NCBI GenBank assembly: GCA_963281155.1
Contig: CAUJLY010000004.1
Coordinates: 1,426,001 to 1,490,000 of the forward strand
DNA: 64,000 bases
Direction: 5' to 3'
Source: Rhabditophanes sp. KR3021
Lineage: Eukaryota; Nematoda; Chromadorea; Rhabditida; Alloionematidae
Position 1 is the first letter of the stretch. Each line of letters starts with the position of its first letter. The notes below the pieces were generated by a model. The model was not told where the DNA came from. It saw only the letters and a program-made list of their open reading frames with translations, and ran no database searches. Below, piece by piece: positions 11,055 to 22,422 of the stretch. The position numbers and the translations under genes are program-made.

Positions 11055-12098
11055 TCATTTCTTATCAAACTCACCAGCTCTTCTCCTAACATCTCCATCA
11101 AGACTTGTAATTTGAGGGAACATACGAAGCATTTTTGCATGGTAATTAGGTTGATCAAAAATAGGATTGCTTTGGAAGTAAATGAGATCCAAATTTGGAA
11201 GAGTTGAGAGGTCGTCGATGTCTTTGAAGTGTTCGATTCTGTTGGATCTAGCCCAGAAATCAGTTAATTTTTGGAGATGCTTGACATTCTCGACTTTGGT
11301 CAGGCGATTGTGGTTGAGGTCAAGGACTCTGAGATTGGTAAGACCTTCAAGATTTTCAATCTGAGAAATCCCGTTTCCTTGGAGATAGATCTCTTGCAAC
11401 TTTGGCATCTTCTCCAAACCAGAAATCTCAGAAATGGCGCAGGAAGGAATACTTATGACAATCAGATTTTGAAGGGCATCCAAATTTTCAATCACTCTAA
11501 ATTCATTAGCTCCCAAATGTAGCGTCTCAAGCTTGGTATTGTTTTCTAAATTTTCAATTTTGGTTATATGATTGTCTCCGATGTCGAGATAGGTCAACTC
11601 AGTCAAAGTTTCAAGGCCTTCAATTTTTGTGAGTTTGTTGTGGAGGATAAACAAAGACTCTAATTTAGTCAACTTCCCTAAATTTTGGATCTTTTGGATT
11701 CTGTTGTAAGAGAGATCCAAGGTCTTGAGATTGACAAGGCAATCGAGATTCTCAATCTTCTCAATCTAAAAAACATCATTACAATACTTAGTTTCCAAAC
11801 CTACCAAATTATCATACAACTCCAAATACGTCAACGTAACCAACGAATCCAAATTGTGGATCTTCTTAATTCCATTCCATCTCAAAGTCAACTCCTCAAT
11901 GCTAGTCAAAAATTCCAAATTTGAAATCTCAGTAATTCTAGTCTTTGTCAAATCCAAAACCTTAACATCACCAGCAACTTCTATTATCCCAACAGCCTCT
12001 TCTTTGATTTGCTCTTCGAGTCGGAGATTAGATAAGGAAATAGCAGCTTCGGCTTCACTTTGGGTTGTTGGAAGGGAAGCGCAGCAATCTTTTTCCAT
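11055..12098 (-). CDS. sds-22: SDS22, leucine-rich-repeat regulator of protein phosphatase 1
   Basis: Exons 11805-12098 and 11055-11765 are separated by a 39-bp GT-AG intron, giving 334 aa (human PPP1R7 is 360). The protein is almost wholly SDS22-type 22-residue leucine-rich repeats, for example LTSIEELTLRWNGIKKI, LEQLYLSYN-like LKTLDLSYNRIQKI, LESLFILHNKLTKIEGLE, LTYLDIGDNHITKIEN and LQEIYLQGNGISQIENLE. It ends with the LRR cap (DLIYFQSNPI, then YHAKMLRMFPQITSLDGD), the family's C-terminal signature. It binds and regulates PP1 in the nucleus and cytoplasm. It is divergent with dnc-1, sharing a short promoter region. Confidence 0.95.
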
Positions 12099-12332
12099 TT
12101 CCGGTAACGTGTAGAAGGAGACTCGTCATTTTGTTGTGTGGAGTCATTTATATAGTCCCAATTGTATTCAAATTTTGAATCGAAATGATCTTGCAACGAA
12201 TAGTGTCAATCAACAAATGGAATAGTGTTACTTTAACTGTTTGCTTTGGTGATAATTTTATCTAATCAAAGGGAATCATATAAATTATTTACCAAGAATT
12301 ATTAGTAAATCTCTACGGCCATATTCAGCACA
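12099..12332. promoter_or_regulatory. shared divergent promoter region of sds-22 and dnc-1
   Basis: Only 234 bp separate the two start codons on opposite strands. The dnc-1 ATG is preceded by ATATTCAG and four bases (CACA), which looks like a spliced-leader acceptor. No TATA box is clear. Confidence 0.5.
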
Positions 12333-15300
12333 ATGAGCAACCTAAAAGTTGGTGATCGGGTTGAAACAGGTAATACTAATTTATATTAATAACATACCAT
12401 TTCCCTATCTTTAGACAAAGGCAAAGGAGTTATCGCATATCGCGGCACAGTTCATATGTCAAAAGATGACTCAGATTTTTGTGGAATAATTCTAGATGAC
12501 TCGACTAATGGCAAGAACAATGGCACCGTGGAAGGTACTTTCTATTTCAATTGTCCGGAGAAGCATGGAATTTTCATGAAAGTTTCCCAAGTTAGGAAGG
12601 AGGGTGAAAAGAGAATAGGATCCTCACGTATGTCTGTGGCCTCATCAGCTAGAGCCAGCAAAGCTCCTAGTGTAAGGAATTCGGTTAGGAGTTCTCCAAC
12701 AGCTACTCCAAGACTTTCTCCATCCCCCTCCACTGGTAATTTAGCTAATGTAACGGGATTGAGGAAACCTTCAGTTGGTGGAGCAATTCCAAAAAGCCCA
12801 AGATCAGGATCTACTCCCCCTGTCAAAAGTACGAATGATTCTCTGCAAAGTTCAGTCCAATCTGTTGAATCCTTCGAAATGGTGAAAGAAGAAACGGCTG
12901 CCGAAGTCAAAAAAGCCACAACGACTCCAGATATACCGAAGAAATTTGATCCTACTCCTAAAAAAGAAGAAGTTCCTATTTCCCCTACTTATGTCATGCC
13001 GATGTCCTTGGAAGATGCTTCAGAACTGTCGCTATTACGAGACAAGAACGAGGAGTTAGAAGACAAGGTGAAAGTTCTAAAAGAAAAGAATTCGGATAAG
13101 AGACATGAGCTTCAACGGCAACAGAATACTATCAATTTGTTGGAGGAAAACAAGAAACAAATCTTAGATAAGAATATGTTGCTAAAGAGAGAAAATGAAA
13201 CACTGAAGCAGTCACTTAGTGAACAACTGCAACTCAATGAAACAATCGAAATCCCGGATGTCACTGAGTTAAAGTCTATCATTGAAATGCTGACTGTCGA
13301 CAAAGAGATTGCAGAGGAAAATTGTGAACTCAAAATTAAAGAATTGGAGTCCCTCCAACTATCGCTTCACGACAAAGAAAGTGAATTGAAATTGCTGAAG
13401 ACCGAAATGGCAAAAGGAGATACTGGCGGTGGAAACAGTGTCCAATATGCTGCTGCCATAAGTCAAAACAAAATGCTATCTGATGCTCTGATGAAGTTAA
13501 GAGATAGAGTTGCACAGGCTAATCTGATTGAAGTTGAGAATAAACAAGTGATAGAGAAGTTGCAGGTACTAAAACGTTTTTGTAATTAAAGTGTAACAGG
13601 GGAATATATCGTCTTTAAACACTTAAATTTAAAAATATAACTAATATGATAATAAACTTTCAGGAAGACAAAGATGATTTGGAGATATTGACAGATAAGC
13701 AGATGATGGACATTGACGAGATGCGTAGAATTATTAATGATTATTCGGAGCAAATTGACGCAGCTGCAGGTGCTGAAAAAGTGATTGATACTCTGACGGA
13801 AAAGAATCTTGCGTTTGAGGATCAAATTAATGCTATGCAAGATCAATTAGGTGAGCTTGAGGAGTTGAATGATATGAACGAAGCTTTGTTGACTAATTCT
13901 AAAGAGGAGATAGACGAGTACAGGAAAAAGTTGGATTTTAAATTTAGTGAAATCAGTGCCTTGAAACGTGGTCTCAAGCTAAGAGAAGAGGAGATGGATC
14001 AATTTGAAATAACCATTCAGCAATTTAGATCCAAGATCGCTGACTTGCATGCCGAAATTCAAAACAAGGAAGATGAAGTCTTGATTGCGCACGAAAAATT
14101 GGAAGCTAAAGAAGCTAATGACGGTGCTTTACCAATTGGAATCAACAGAGCCTTCGCAGAGATAGTGGAATTCGAATTAGCAAAGATTAATGCAGATTTC
14201 GCCAAGATGGCAAACAATTTCTTAACCGTATTTTTGCCAGACAACTTTACTAGAGCAGGTGAGAAAAAATTTTATTTTAAAACAGGCAATTAAAAAAGTA
14301 TAGTAAAGACAAAAAATGTGGCATGAGATATTTGTTTTGCATTATAATAATCGTCGCAATAATATCAGATTATTGTCATGGCACTAAATGGCTTTTTGGC
14401 TAATATTAAAACTTAAAATATAAAATATCTTACAGCAAAGTTTGATATAGAATTTTTCTACTATATGTATTCAAAATACGCATTTAAATATATTGATAAC
14501 AAATTGTTATTCAGGTGGAGACAACGATGCTTTGCTATTAACTGTAGCTTTGCCGAGAATCGCCGCGAAAGCCGATGTCTTGTCGGGTCTTCTGCACCAA
14601 AAGTATCCCCCAGTTCCGGGAGGAATGAGAAGGGAACACATAACAAAATCTCATCGTGGAGAACAATGGGCATCAATAGCTCATATTGCTTGCATCTTAG
14701 CTCATATCAAAGTGGTAACTAAGAAATTCGAGGGAACATTACTAAGTTGTTCAGTGGATAAGCTGGCTTCTATTTGTCACTTGCAAACAGAATTCGCTCA
14801 TCATGAAAAGACATTGGATAATTATTTTGAATTGCTGAAGGTTGGTAGATTCGACGAGAATACAAACATTGAGCCTCTGAATCAAGTGTTGCAGTACTTT
14901 AGTCATACTTTCGAGGTTAATATGAGTATGGAAGCTTACGACAACAAAGAGATGGTCAAGAATGTAATTTATCAGCTGGAAAAGGGTTTTTTGTGGCTTT
15001 ATATCAATGGGCAACGAATTTTGTTTTATCTCGAAGAAGGCTACCCGCAAGAAAATGAGTCTATCGTTGCTTTCAATAAACTTATTGAAGGTATAAGTGA
15101 ATGCGAAAAATTGTTGTTGAGAACTAAGAATCACATTCCGAAGGAAGATAAGCATATTATGGTTAATGGTGAATTTATGGATAAAATGTTCAATGCCATT
15201 GGCTTGCTAGAGAAGATCGGTCGAATCTTCGGGAACTCTTGCAAAGGCTTAACATCGATGTTGATGTCACTTAATCAGGTTGATGGATTGAAGATTAATC

Positions 15301-16358
15301 AACTTATGGATTGCATTCATACTGCCGTCGAGAAGAATTCCAGTCCTATTCAGAGAGAAGAAACGATCAGTAAGATCAATTCGTATGTCGATAGCATGCG
15401 GGGGTCGTTTGAATACATTTCATCGGCAATGGAGCAAGATAAATTAGTTGTTCTGAAGAGTGAAGGAAAAGCTCAGTCTGCTCTTATGGAAAGAGCCCAA
15501 TCTAGAAAGAAAGATTTCCTTGAATTAGAAAGCTTGCGTTGGCAAGTTGCTCAAAAGGATGAGAATATTATTGAATTGAAGAAACGAATGAAGGAGAGAA
15601 AGGATGATCTCCAGAATGCTGAGTTGAGGCTCAAAACTCAATTGAAAAACAGTGAAGGAGGAATCGGGTCAGATAGACGTGTTGAAAAGATCAAATCCGA
15701 ATTGGCAGCGGAGATTGCTAAGCATCGGGAACGCGAGGATGACTTAGCAAATCAAATTGACGAAATGAAAGAAAAGCTATCTAAACTACAACTGGAAAAG
15801 ATGGACCTTGACTCAGAAATTGAAATGAAGTCTAATGAAATGACTAACCCACAACATGGAGACTCTAAAGATTTAGACAAAAGCTTGCATGTTCAAATTC
15901 AACTTCTAAATGAAAAGTATGAGAAGCTACGTGGTAATTACAATGTGTCTTTGCATAAGAACTGCGTCTTGGAAGCTGTGGAGTCTAGGAGATTGTTGGG
16001 TGAGATGAAACCGCTGGTTGCTCCAAATATGGTTGCAGGAATTTACTCCTTGGAATCCAAGAAGGTGGGAAAAGACGAAACCACGATACACGAATTAGCT
16101 GCGGAATCTAACAAACTCAACAGCCAAGCTATTTTATTGAAACTCGAAGGAATAAGACCAAAGAACAAAGCCTTACATGAATACAATGTAAATCAATTCA
16201 ATGCCAATGTCAAATCTCTTGAACTTCGATTCTTGACCATCTGGAATAAGATTTATCCTGGCACGGAACTACCAAATTACTTCAAGAGACCTTCAGTTGA
16301 GGTTGATTCAAATAAAGAGAATAATATCCAAAATCTTCTTGACAAATGGACCAAATAG
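12333..16358 (+). CDS. dnc-1: dynactin subunit 1 (p150Glued)
   Basis: Largest dynactin subunit, which links dynein to microtubules. Exons are 12333-12369, 12415-13565, 13664-14258 and 14515-16358; introns are GT-AG and phases match, giving 1208 aa (vertebrate forms are about 1280). The N-terminus is a CAP-Gly domain: VGDRVETDKGKGVIAYRG, then DDSTNGKNNGTVEG with the diagnostic GKNNG, then KHGIFMKVSQV. A Ser/Pro/Thr-rich basic linker follows (about residues 70-165). Next come long coiled coils from about residue 180, the conserved middle region (ALPRIAAKADVLSGLLHQKYP) and a C-terminal coiled coil with the conserved tail. The start is supported by the acceptor-like TTCAG just upstream. Confidence 0.96.
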
Positions 16359-17006
16359 GATAGGGATTCTACGTCACATGGCTTCATTTATTTCCGCCTT
16401 ATTTAAATCATTGCTATAAATTTAACTAATTTATTTGGTATACATATAATACTTTAAACAACAAATGCTTTTTAATAAACTTTTTTAAATATTTGCAAAA
16501 TTAAAAATGTTTACTATAACGAGTGTTCTTCTCCTTGTAGAAATTGTCCGAATCTCCTCGTAATAAACATCTGTACAACGTCTTTATATTCTCTAAGATT
16601 AACAAATTGAGTTAATATGTAGCTATTTTGAATGAAGGCACTAAAGACGGCAAAACATCTTTCAAATAAAGTATAATAAGTATAGGACAAAATAAATGAT
16701 ACAAATGAAGACCAATTCACCTTATGTGTTAAAAGAAAATCTGTACAACTGGTATGAACTTAAACATTAATTTCGCTCATGCTTATTAATTATAGGCCGC
16801 AAAACCTTCTTATTTGTGTTCACTATAATGTATTGAGTGGTTTAGAATTGTGTTGCAACAATCATGATTATATTCGTTTTATTCTTTTAATTAATAACAT
16901 TTTTTTGTTATCGATACACAAACAACATTTTTAAATAGAGAATTCAAATCAAAATGTTATGCAGAATAATTTTATTGTATTAATTCGGCAATGCAGGTAA
17001 GCATTT
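16359..17006. other. intergenic between convergent dnc-1 and the small secreted gene
   Basis: No supported gene. A minus-strand frame at 16514-16720 (FVNLREYKDVVQMFITRRF) is discussed under rejected items. Confidence 0.5.
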
Positions 17007-17333
17007 TTACCAAGCACCCCCCCATGGTCCGGCATTGTGTCCTTGGTTGTAACCATCTCCAACAGCATTTCCGTATCCCTTGGAATAAGCTTGAGAATCA
17101 GCTTTTTGGCCTTGTCCACCATATTGGTAATTGGCGAAGCTGGATTGTTGGCCAGCAGCTGCGGCATGATTAGCAGCTCCGTGATTGGCAGCAGCATCAC
17201 CATAGTTGTTTCCCCATCCGTGTCCATAGTTTGAACCCCAAGCTGGAGCTGCTCCCCATCCGAAGCCTCCATGGGCACTAGCTGAAACAGCTAAAGCCAA
17301 ACCAACTGAACAAATAAAAATGAAGCTAACCAT
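17007..17333 (-). CDS. small secreted Gly/Ala/Asn-rich protein
   Basis: Single exon of 108 aa. The N-terminus MVSFIFICSVGLALAVSASA is a clear signal peptide with cleavage expected near ASA-HGG. The mature part is low complexity: Gly, Ala, Asn, Trp and Tyr with motifs such as GFGWG, WGSNYGHGWGNNYG, ANHGAANHAAAAG and GQQSS, ending NAGPWGGAW. It has no cysteines after the signal. Such sequences occur in nematode cuticle-associated and antimicrobial-like (caenacin/neuropeptide-like) peptides, but no family-defining motif is present. A TATA-like element lies about 50 bp upstream, which fits a compact, strongly expressed gene. Confidence 0.8.
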   Translation of the reverse strand: MVSFIFICSVGLALAVSASAHGGFGWGAAPAWGSNYGHGWGNNYGDAAANHGAANHAAAAGQQSSFANYQYGGQGQKADSQAYSKGYGNAVGDGYNQGHNAGPWGGAW

Positions 17334-17382
17334 GATGATTGGAAGAGATATTCTCTGATGAATATACTGACTTATCCCTCCC

Positions 17383-17390
17383 CTTAAATA
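17383..17390 (-). promoter_or_regulatory. TATA-like box of the Gly/Asn-rich secreted gene
   Basis: TATTTAAG on the minus strand, about 50 bp before the ATG of the gene ending at 17007. Confidence 0.5.
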
Positions 17391-17647
17391 CCACCAAATC
17401 CAGGTCATAAAACAAAATTTATTGCTTTTCAAGGGATGAGGCAATAAATATTCTCATTATAATTATGACATTGCTACAGAATAATTGGGACTAGTCGGAG
17501 TCTCCTTTAATGAAACAAGAAAATATTTAATAAGTTAATACAAAAAATAAGAGACATTATTACGCAATTTTTATTGTTTCATAAAAACATTTTATTGTTA
17601 GTGTATACGTTGGTTATAGAATTTTATCATTACATTAATATTCGTAA

Positions 17648-19399
17648 TTAGGCGGATCCTAGCATACTTTCTATGTTCCAGCAGTTTTCGATTTTGACGA
17701 GAGATAAGGCTGAGCGCGGTGATTGCAGTGGAGCAACTATGATAGTTGATTGTGCACGTGGATCAAATAATTCACAGGAGTCAGTAAGTAAGTTTCCATT
17801 GAAACCACCACAGAACACGATTCCATCTCCTATTTTTTCCATTCCATAATTTGATCTGCATTCTTTTAAAGGCTTGCCTAGCAATTGCCAGATACCTTCA
17901 CGAGAATCATAGAATTCAGCAGAATAGAGACGCTTATTTCCATCATATCCACCAGCAATGAAGATTCCCCCATTAGTCTCGATACCATTAATTCCACTCC
18001 TTCCAACTTGCATACTTTTTCCTGTCTTGAACCATCTATCAGCTTCAAAGTCATAAAACTCAACTGTCTTCAGAGGAGCCTTTCCATCAAATCCACCACA
18101 CACATAAATATTCGCCTTGTGATAAAGAGCTCCCAAATCTGAGCGACATTCCAGCATAGGTCTCATCTTTTCCCACTGATTCGAAGCCGGAGCATAATAT
18201 TCAGTCGTAGTAAGTCTTTTGCTACCATCAAAGCCCCCCAGAGCAATTACATTTTTGTCATTGATGGCCACTAACTTGCAATAAGATCTCTTGTCATGCA
18301 TATTGCTCACACTTTCCCATTCAAGCCTTTTTAGGTTGAAGCGAGAGCAGGTGTTCATGCTCTTTGAGGCATCAAAACCACCTACACTGTAGATGTAATC
18401 CTTATTCTTGCAAACACCTTGATAGGAATTTTTTTTGCAGGCTTTGGTCATAGCTTCGGGAAGTTTGGTCCATTTGTCCTCGCGATAGTTGTACACGGTG
18501 ATTTCATTAGTTGGCCCTTCAGATACCCATCCACCAATAGACAAGAGTATCTTATTTGGCAGTCTTTTAAAATCAGCAAAGTTGTTCGATGCGCATGGCT
18601 CAATCAACTTCTTGTACAACTCCAATACTTTGGTCGTTTTTCTCTTGTCAAAATGCTCAGCTACATAACCATACAAAATCTTTGCTTCTGATTGCTTAGG
18701 AATATCACATCTCTTGTCTGTAAAAATATCCAAAAAGTCTTTCTCATCCAAGTCAAGATAAGTTTTGTTCAAAGCAACATTTAAAAAGTGATAGATCAAC
18801 TTTTGCTTCACTAGACAGGCCAACTCAAAGTTTCTAAGTGAAGCAATATTATACACAGCTACAATATTTTCAGAATGCGACTTGGTCAAAATATAAAAGC
18901 CTATTCTCTCAATGGCTTTATCTACTAACAAGAAGGTAGCAACATCAAATATTTCAATCAAACATGCGGGAGATAAGTCTTCTAGAAACTTGTTGGTCCG
19001 CTTGATGTCTTTGTGGTGAACTATTCTCATCACAACCTCGAAATGTCTCTTAGAAATAGTTAGCATGTTCAGGCGCAGAGTCATTGAGGTGGAGAAAGGT
19101 CCATTTAAAGCCATTTTGAAGTATTGACTTGTGTTGACGAGTAAATCAAAATTTACGTATGAAATTTGTTTGTTAGGGAACATTAATATGACATCCTTGG
19201 AACTGGCTTGGACGACGGCTTCTAATTTGGACTTAAGGTTATGCCCACCTTTGTTTTGACTGTCCATTAGATGGGCTTTAATCATATCTAGGACATATTC
19301 GGTCTTAGTTCCTTTGAAAGAGTTTCTTTTCTTGGTGACACAAAGTTTGGTCGATCCTGTAGTGCCCGAAGAACGACTTTTAAGTCTTAATATCCCCAT
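17648..19399 (-). CDS. BTB-BACK-Kelch protein (KLHL-like)
   Basis: Single-exon frame of 583 aa. A BTB domain spans about residues 60-160 (DVILMFPNKQ, VNTSQYFKMAL, FEVVMRIVHH), followed by a BACK domain to about 275 (CLIEIFDVATFLLVDKAIE). Six Kelch blades fill the rest, each with the GG pair: LLSIGGW, YSVGGFDAS, IALGGFDGSKRL, YVCGGFDGKAPL, FIAGGYDGNKRL and VFCGGFNGN. Proteins of this architecture are substrate adaptors of CUL3 ubiquitin ligases. The BTB part is divergent, with a basic N-terminal extension of about 30 residues. The lack of introns in a 1.75-kb gene is unlike its neighbours and could mean a retrocopy origin, but the frame is fully open. Confidence 0.9.
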   Translation of the reverse strand: MGILRLKSRSSGTTGSTKLCVTKKRNSFKGTKTEYVLDMIKAHLMDSQNKGGHNLKSKLEAVVQASSKDVILMFPNKQISYVNFDLLVNTSQYFKMALNGPFSTSMTLRLNMLTISKRHFEVVMRIVHHKDIKRTNKFLEDLSPACLIEIFDVATFLLVDKAIERIGFYILTKSHSENIVAVYNIASLRNFELACLVKQKLIYHFLNVALNKTYLDLDEKDFLDIFTDKRCDIPKQSEAKILYGYVAEHFDKRKTTKVLELYKKLIEPCASNNFADFKRLPNKILLSIGGWVSEGPTNEITVYNYREDKWTKLPEAMTKACKKNSYQGVCKNKDYIYSVGGFDASKSMNTCSRFNLKRLEWESVSNMHDKRSYCKLVAINDKNVIALGGFDGSKRLTTTEYYAPASNQWEKMRPMLECRSDLGALYHKANIYVCGGFDGKAPLKTVEFYDFEADRWFKTGKSMQVGRSGINGIETNGGIFIAGGYDGNKRLYSAEFYDSREGIWQLLGKPLKECRSNYGMEKIGDGIVFCGGFNGNLLTDSCELFDPRAQSTIIVAPLQSPRSALSLVKIENCWNIESMLGSA

Positions 19400-19605
19400 G
19401 AATTTAACAGATGTAAGGACTCTTTTAAATTAACTAGTCACCCGGACACACTAATTATTTGCCTATTCCTCGAAACATCACTTTATTTAAACGCCTCGAC
19501 TACCCAAAAATTTAAATAATACACTTACTTCCAACCAGATAATTTAAACAAGATCATTGGACAATTGTGTCTACTAGACAATACGACAACCTTTTGTTGA
19601 TGGTG

Positions 19606-19613
19606 TATAAATA
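19606..19613 (+). promoter_or_regulatory. TATA box candidate
   Basis: TATAAATA lies 79 bp before the ATG of the orphan gene starting at 19692. Confidence 0.4.
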
Positions 19614-19691
19614 AAAAGTTATTTATTTGCTGGTTGTGTGCTGTTGTCCAGTAGATATTCATCTTTTCCAAAGCACCAATAATACTTTTAA

Positions 19692-20270
19692 ATGTTCAAA
19701 ACAAGGCAAAGTATTCGGCTAAGGTATAAGGATATCTCGAGAGTTATTTATTTCAATGATCAAGGTACGCCTGAACAGCAGGCATCTTCTGATTATTTGG
19801 GAAATGACAGCATAGTTGACAATAGTTCAATCAATTCGGGGGTAAATTTTATTTTAGTTGACTTTTAATTGTTTGGTTTTTAGAGTATCACAAGTTTAGA
19901 CAGCATCACTACTCAATTAACGCACCAGAGATTTGGAAATGTACCCTTAACTATTGTAAAAACTACCAAATTGGAGCCCAAAAGACCTTCTCTACTAAGG
20001 CGTCTTTCTAATGCCTTCTCTAAATCTTCAACCAGTCTAAACAGATCCTCCTCGATGGAAACTTCACTAAACCACAACCAAAGCTCCCGATCGGCTCCAA
20101 ATGAACACGACAGAATCTCAGTTATTCAAGAATCTACAGAACAACGGCATTCGGACACCGCTGACTATTCTATCCCATGGGAAGCTAAGCCAAAAGTAGT
20201 GTCTCCTGTGCCCAGATCAAATTCTAACTCCAGTGAAGATGACGAGGTAATACTGGTGACGAGACTTTAA
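19692..20270 (+). CDS. orphan hydrophilic protein, 178 aa
   Basis: Exons 19692-19841 and 19884-20270 are joined through a 42-bp GT-AG intron in phase 0. I recognise no domain. The N-terminus is basic (MFKTRQSIRLRYKDISRVIY). The middle contains a likely basophilic kinase site cluster, RPSLLRRLSNAFSKSSTSL, followed by a Ser/Asn-rich disordered stretch and IPWEAKPKVVSPVPRS. It ends EDDEVILVTRL, whose last residues (V-T-R-L) resemble a PDZ-binding end. It probably encodes a short regulatory or scaffold protein; the function is unknown. Confidence 0.7.
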
Positions 20271-20456
20271 TACATTTATGGAAACATACAAAATATGTTT
20301 AGATTCGAAGATAAAGTAATCTTAATATTAAATATTTTTGTTTAATTGTTTAATAGTAAATATTTTATTAAAAACAGACTGAAGTACCAAAAATATATTT
20401 ATTAAACAAAATACCTATGGCGTACATTATGATTGAATTAAATTGTGAGTCATTAC

Positions 20457-20980
20457 CTATAAACGTTTAACGAACAAATGAGCTGCCTTGTCATCCAAAG
20501 AATCATAGTAAAATTCTGTTGTTTCCGCTATCTCGAATCCATGTTTTAGATAGAATTTAACAGCCGCCGTATTACAAACTTGGGTTCTTAAGCAAATGGA
20601 GGTAACGAACGGAAACTCAGCACAGAGACGATAAACAAACTCCATCATCATGGATCCTAATTTTTTTCTTCTATAAGATTCGAGACATCCGAGAGTTAGA
20701 ATCCTCATCTTGACGTCGTCGAAGTCAGCAAGATCCCGCGGCAGTAAAATTTTGCAGCAAACTGCCCCAATAGCTTTCTTAGTCTTCCTGTCATAAATTA
20801 ATCTGTTAAAATTTTTGCGATCTGGAGTCAAAATATCATCATAGAAAGATCTGCTGTACTGAACTGGAAACAGAGTTGCGTTTACGTTTTTAAGATGCTA
20901 AAAAAAGCTATTAAAGTTAATATAGTTGAATTTACCGATAAGTTTGCTCTTGTAACAGGTTCCCACACAAAATCGTCCAT
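20457..20980 (-). CDS. naa-50: N-alpha-acetyltransferase, NAA50-like (GNAT fold)
   Basis: Exons 20936-20980 and 20457-20897 give 161 aa (human NAA50 is 169). The domain order is typical: the N-terminal helix region DFVWEPVTRANL and HLKNVNATLFPVQYSRSFYDD match the NAA50 substrate-binding loop (FPVxYxxxFYxD). IGAVCCKIL, then MRILTLGCLESYRRKKLGSMM carries the acetyl-CoA-binding R-x-x-x-x-G motif. Next is VCNTAAVKFYLKHGFEIAETTEFYY, the characteristic GNAT C-terminal half. NAA50 acetylates N-terminal Met and lysines with the NatA complex on the ribosome. The pyrophosphate loop is one residue off the textbook RRxGxG form. An upstream start beyond 20980 is possible but has no in-frame ATG. Confidence 0.88.
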
Positions 20981-22422
20981 ATTCATTTGTATTGGCAATA
21001 GAAATGTAGAGAATTCTTTTAAGCCACCGACTTCTTAGAATACGAACAGCGCGATCAAATCCCAAATAGAACGAGTCTTTGAGTAATCTTTTATCAAGAC
21101 ACAACAACTTTTCCAGTTATACCAAAAACTATAGTAAAACATGAAAATACAATTACAAACAACATTAACAACTAACCTCTTGAATTGGATTGTGCAAGAT
21201 AAAGTACACTTAATACGTTACCTAAAAAAACAATAGCCGTGAGTCAGCGTGAAACAAATAGCCATATCTTTTACAAGATATGTTACAATATTGATACAAT
21301 AACACATTTAATGGCCAATTAACTATGTCTATTTGATCTAATTAATTTAGACATTCCAAAGGTGTTCCTAAAGCAACTTTGGTACCTAGTCACTCTGTGA
21401 ACTGCTTTTTAAACGCATGCGACCATGTAACATAATAGTAAACTAACTTCACACGAGTTTAACAAAACAACTAACACTATTATGGTGACTTAAAAATGAT
21501 GTTCAACAAAGTTGGATAAATGCATAAAGAGCTTAAAGACAATATTTAATTATCATTAAAAAATAAAATCAGTAAATTGTACAAGTGCTCAGTTGTTAGT
21601 TTAATTTGTAGCATACATTAGTCTCTATAAATTTGTTGCCAGGTCCGGATGGGATCACTAAATTGCCTGGGATGGTAAGACATGGAGTGCAATGATAAAG
21701 AGAACATTAACACATAAGATACACACTAACACATGGCAAGATGAACTCAGTTTATTATGGGAATATAAAATATATATAATAAACAAGGATATAAATATAC
21801 ATAGTAACATAGTAAATATAAGGGATAATATGTAGGTTCCCGTTACAAAATTGAACACAAACAAAATGGCTTTCTAATAAAATGTGTTTTGAATAAGTTA
21901 CTTTTCTAAAACGTACCTGTCCGGATCTTTTTTAGAACCGAGTCTGAATATTCTTATGTTTTAAATAAATTAATGAATGTAAAACATAATGTGATTAATA
22001 AAAGATTTAACAAAATGAATCCAAGAGGGATATTAATCTAAAAAACAAACTTTTGTCTTTTGGATGATTACCATGGCACATTTTATTCTATATATTTAAT
22101 TTCGATTAATTATTTTGTAATTCTGTAAAGCATAGAAATGTAAATTGGTATTGTATTTCATTCAAAAGGATAAAAAATCAGCATATGAATTTAATATTTA
22201 TTTTGCATTGCGAATAAAAACGCAAAAAGTTAACCAATACCCGACAGCTTGTATCTTTATGGTTAATTTGAGTTAAAAAGAACAGAAAGCAGTCAACATT
22301 TAAAGATAAATGAATGGGAATATAAAAAGGTTAATTAGTTGTTAATCATATTCCTTTTGGTCTATAACTCCTCAATGGACGTTATTTTAAATAAAAATAC
22401 TGAATGGAAATCTTAAAGCAAT
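20981..22422. other. intergenic, no gene recognised
   Basis: AT-rich sequence. A hydrophobic minus-strand frame at 21658-21864 has no supporting features. No RNA gene is recognised. Confidence 0.5.

Noticed and set aside
12542..12919. Long minus-strand frame inside dnc-1
   Set aside because: Shadow of the dynactin Ser/Pro-rich linker on the other strand.
16514..16720. Minus-strand frame ending FVNLREYKDVVQMFITRRF, resembling the TM7/helix-8 end of a chemoreceptor
   Set aside because: No ATG, no second exon and no further receptor segments; similarity is too short to claim.
21658..21864. Hydrophobic minus-strand frame of 68 codons
   Set aside because: T-rich DNA gives hydrophobic frames by chance; nothing else supports it.
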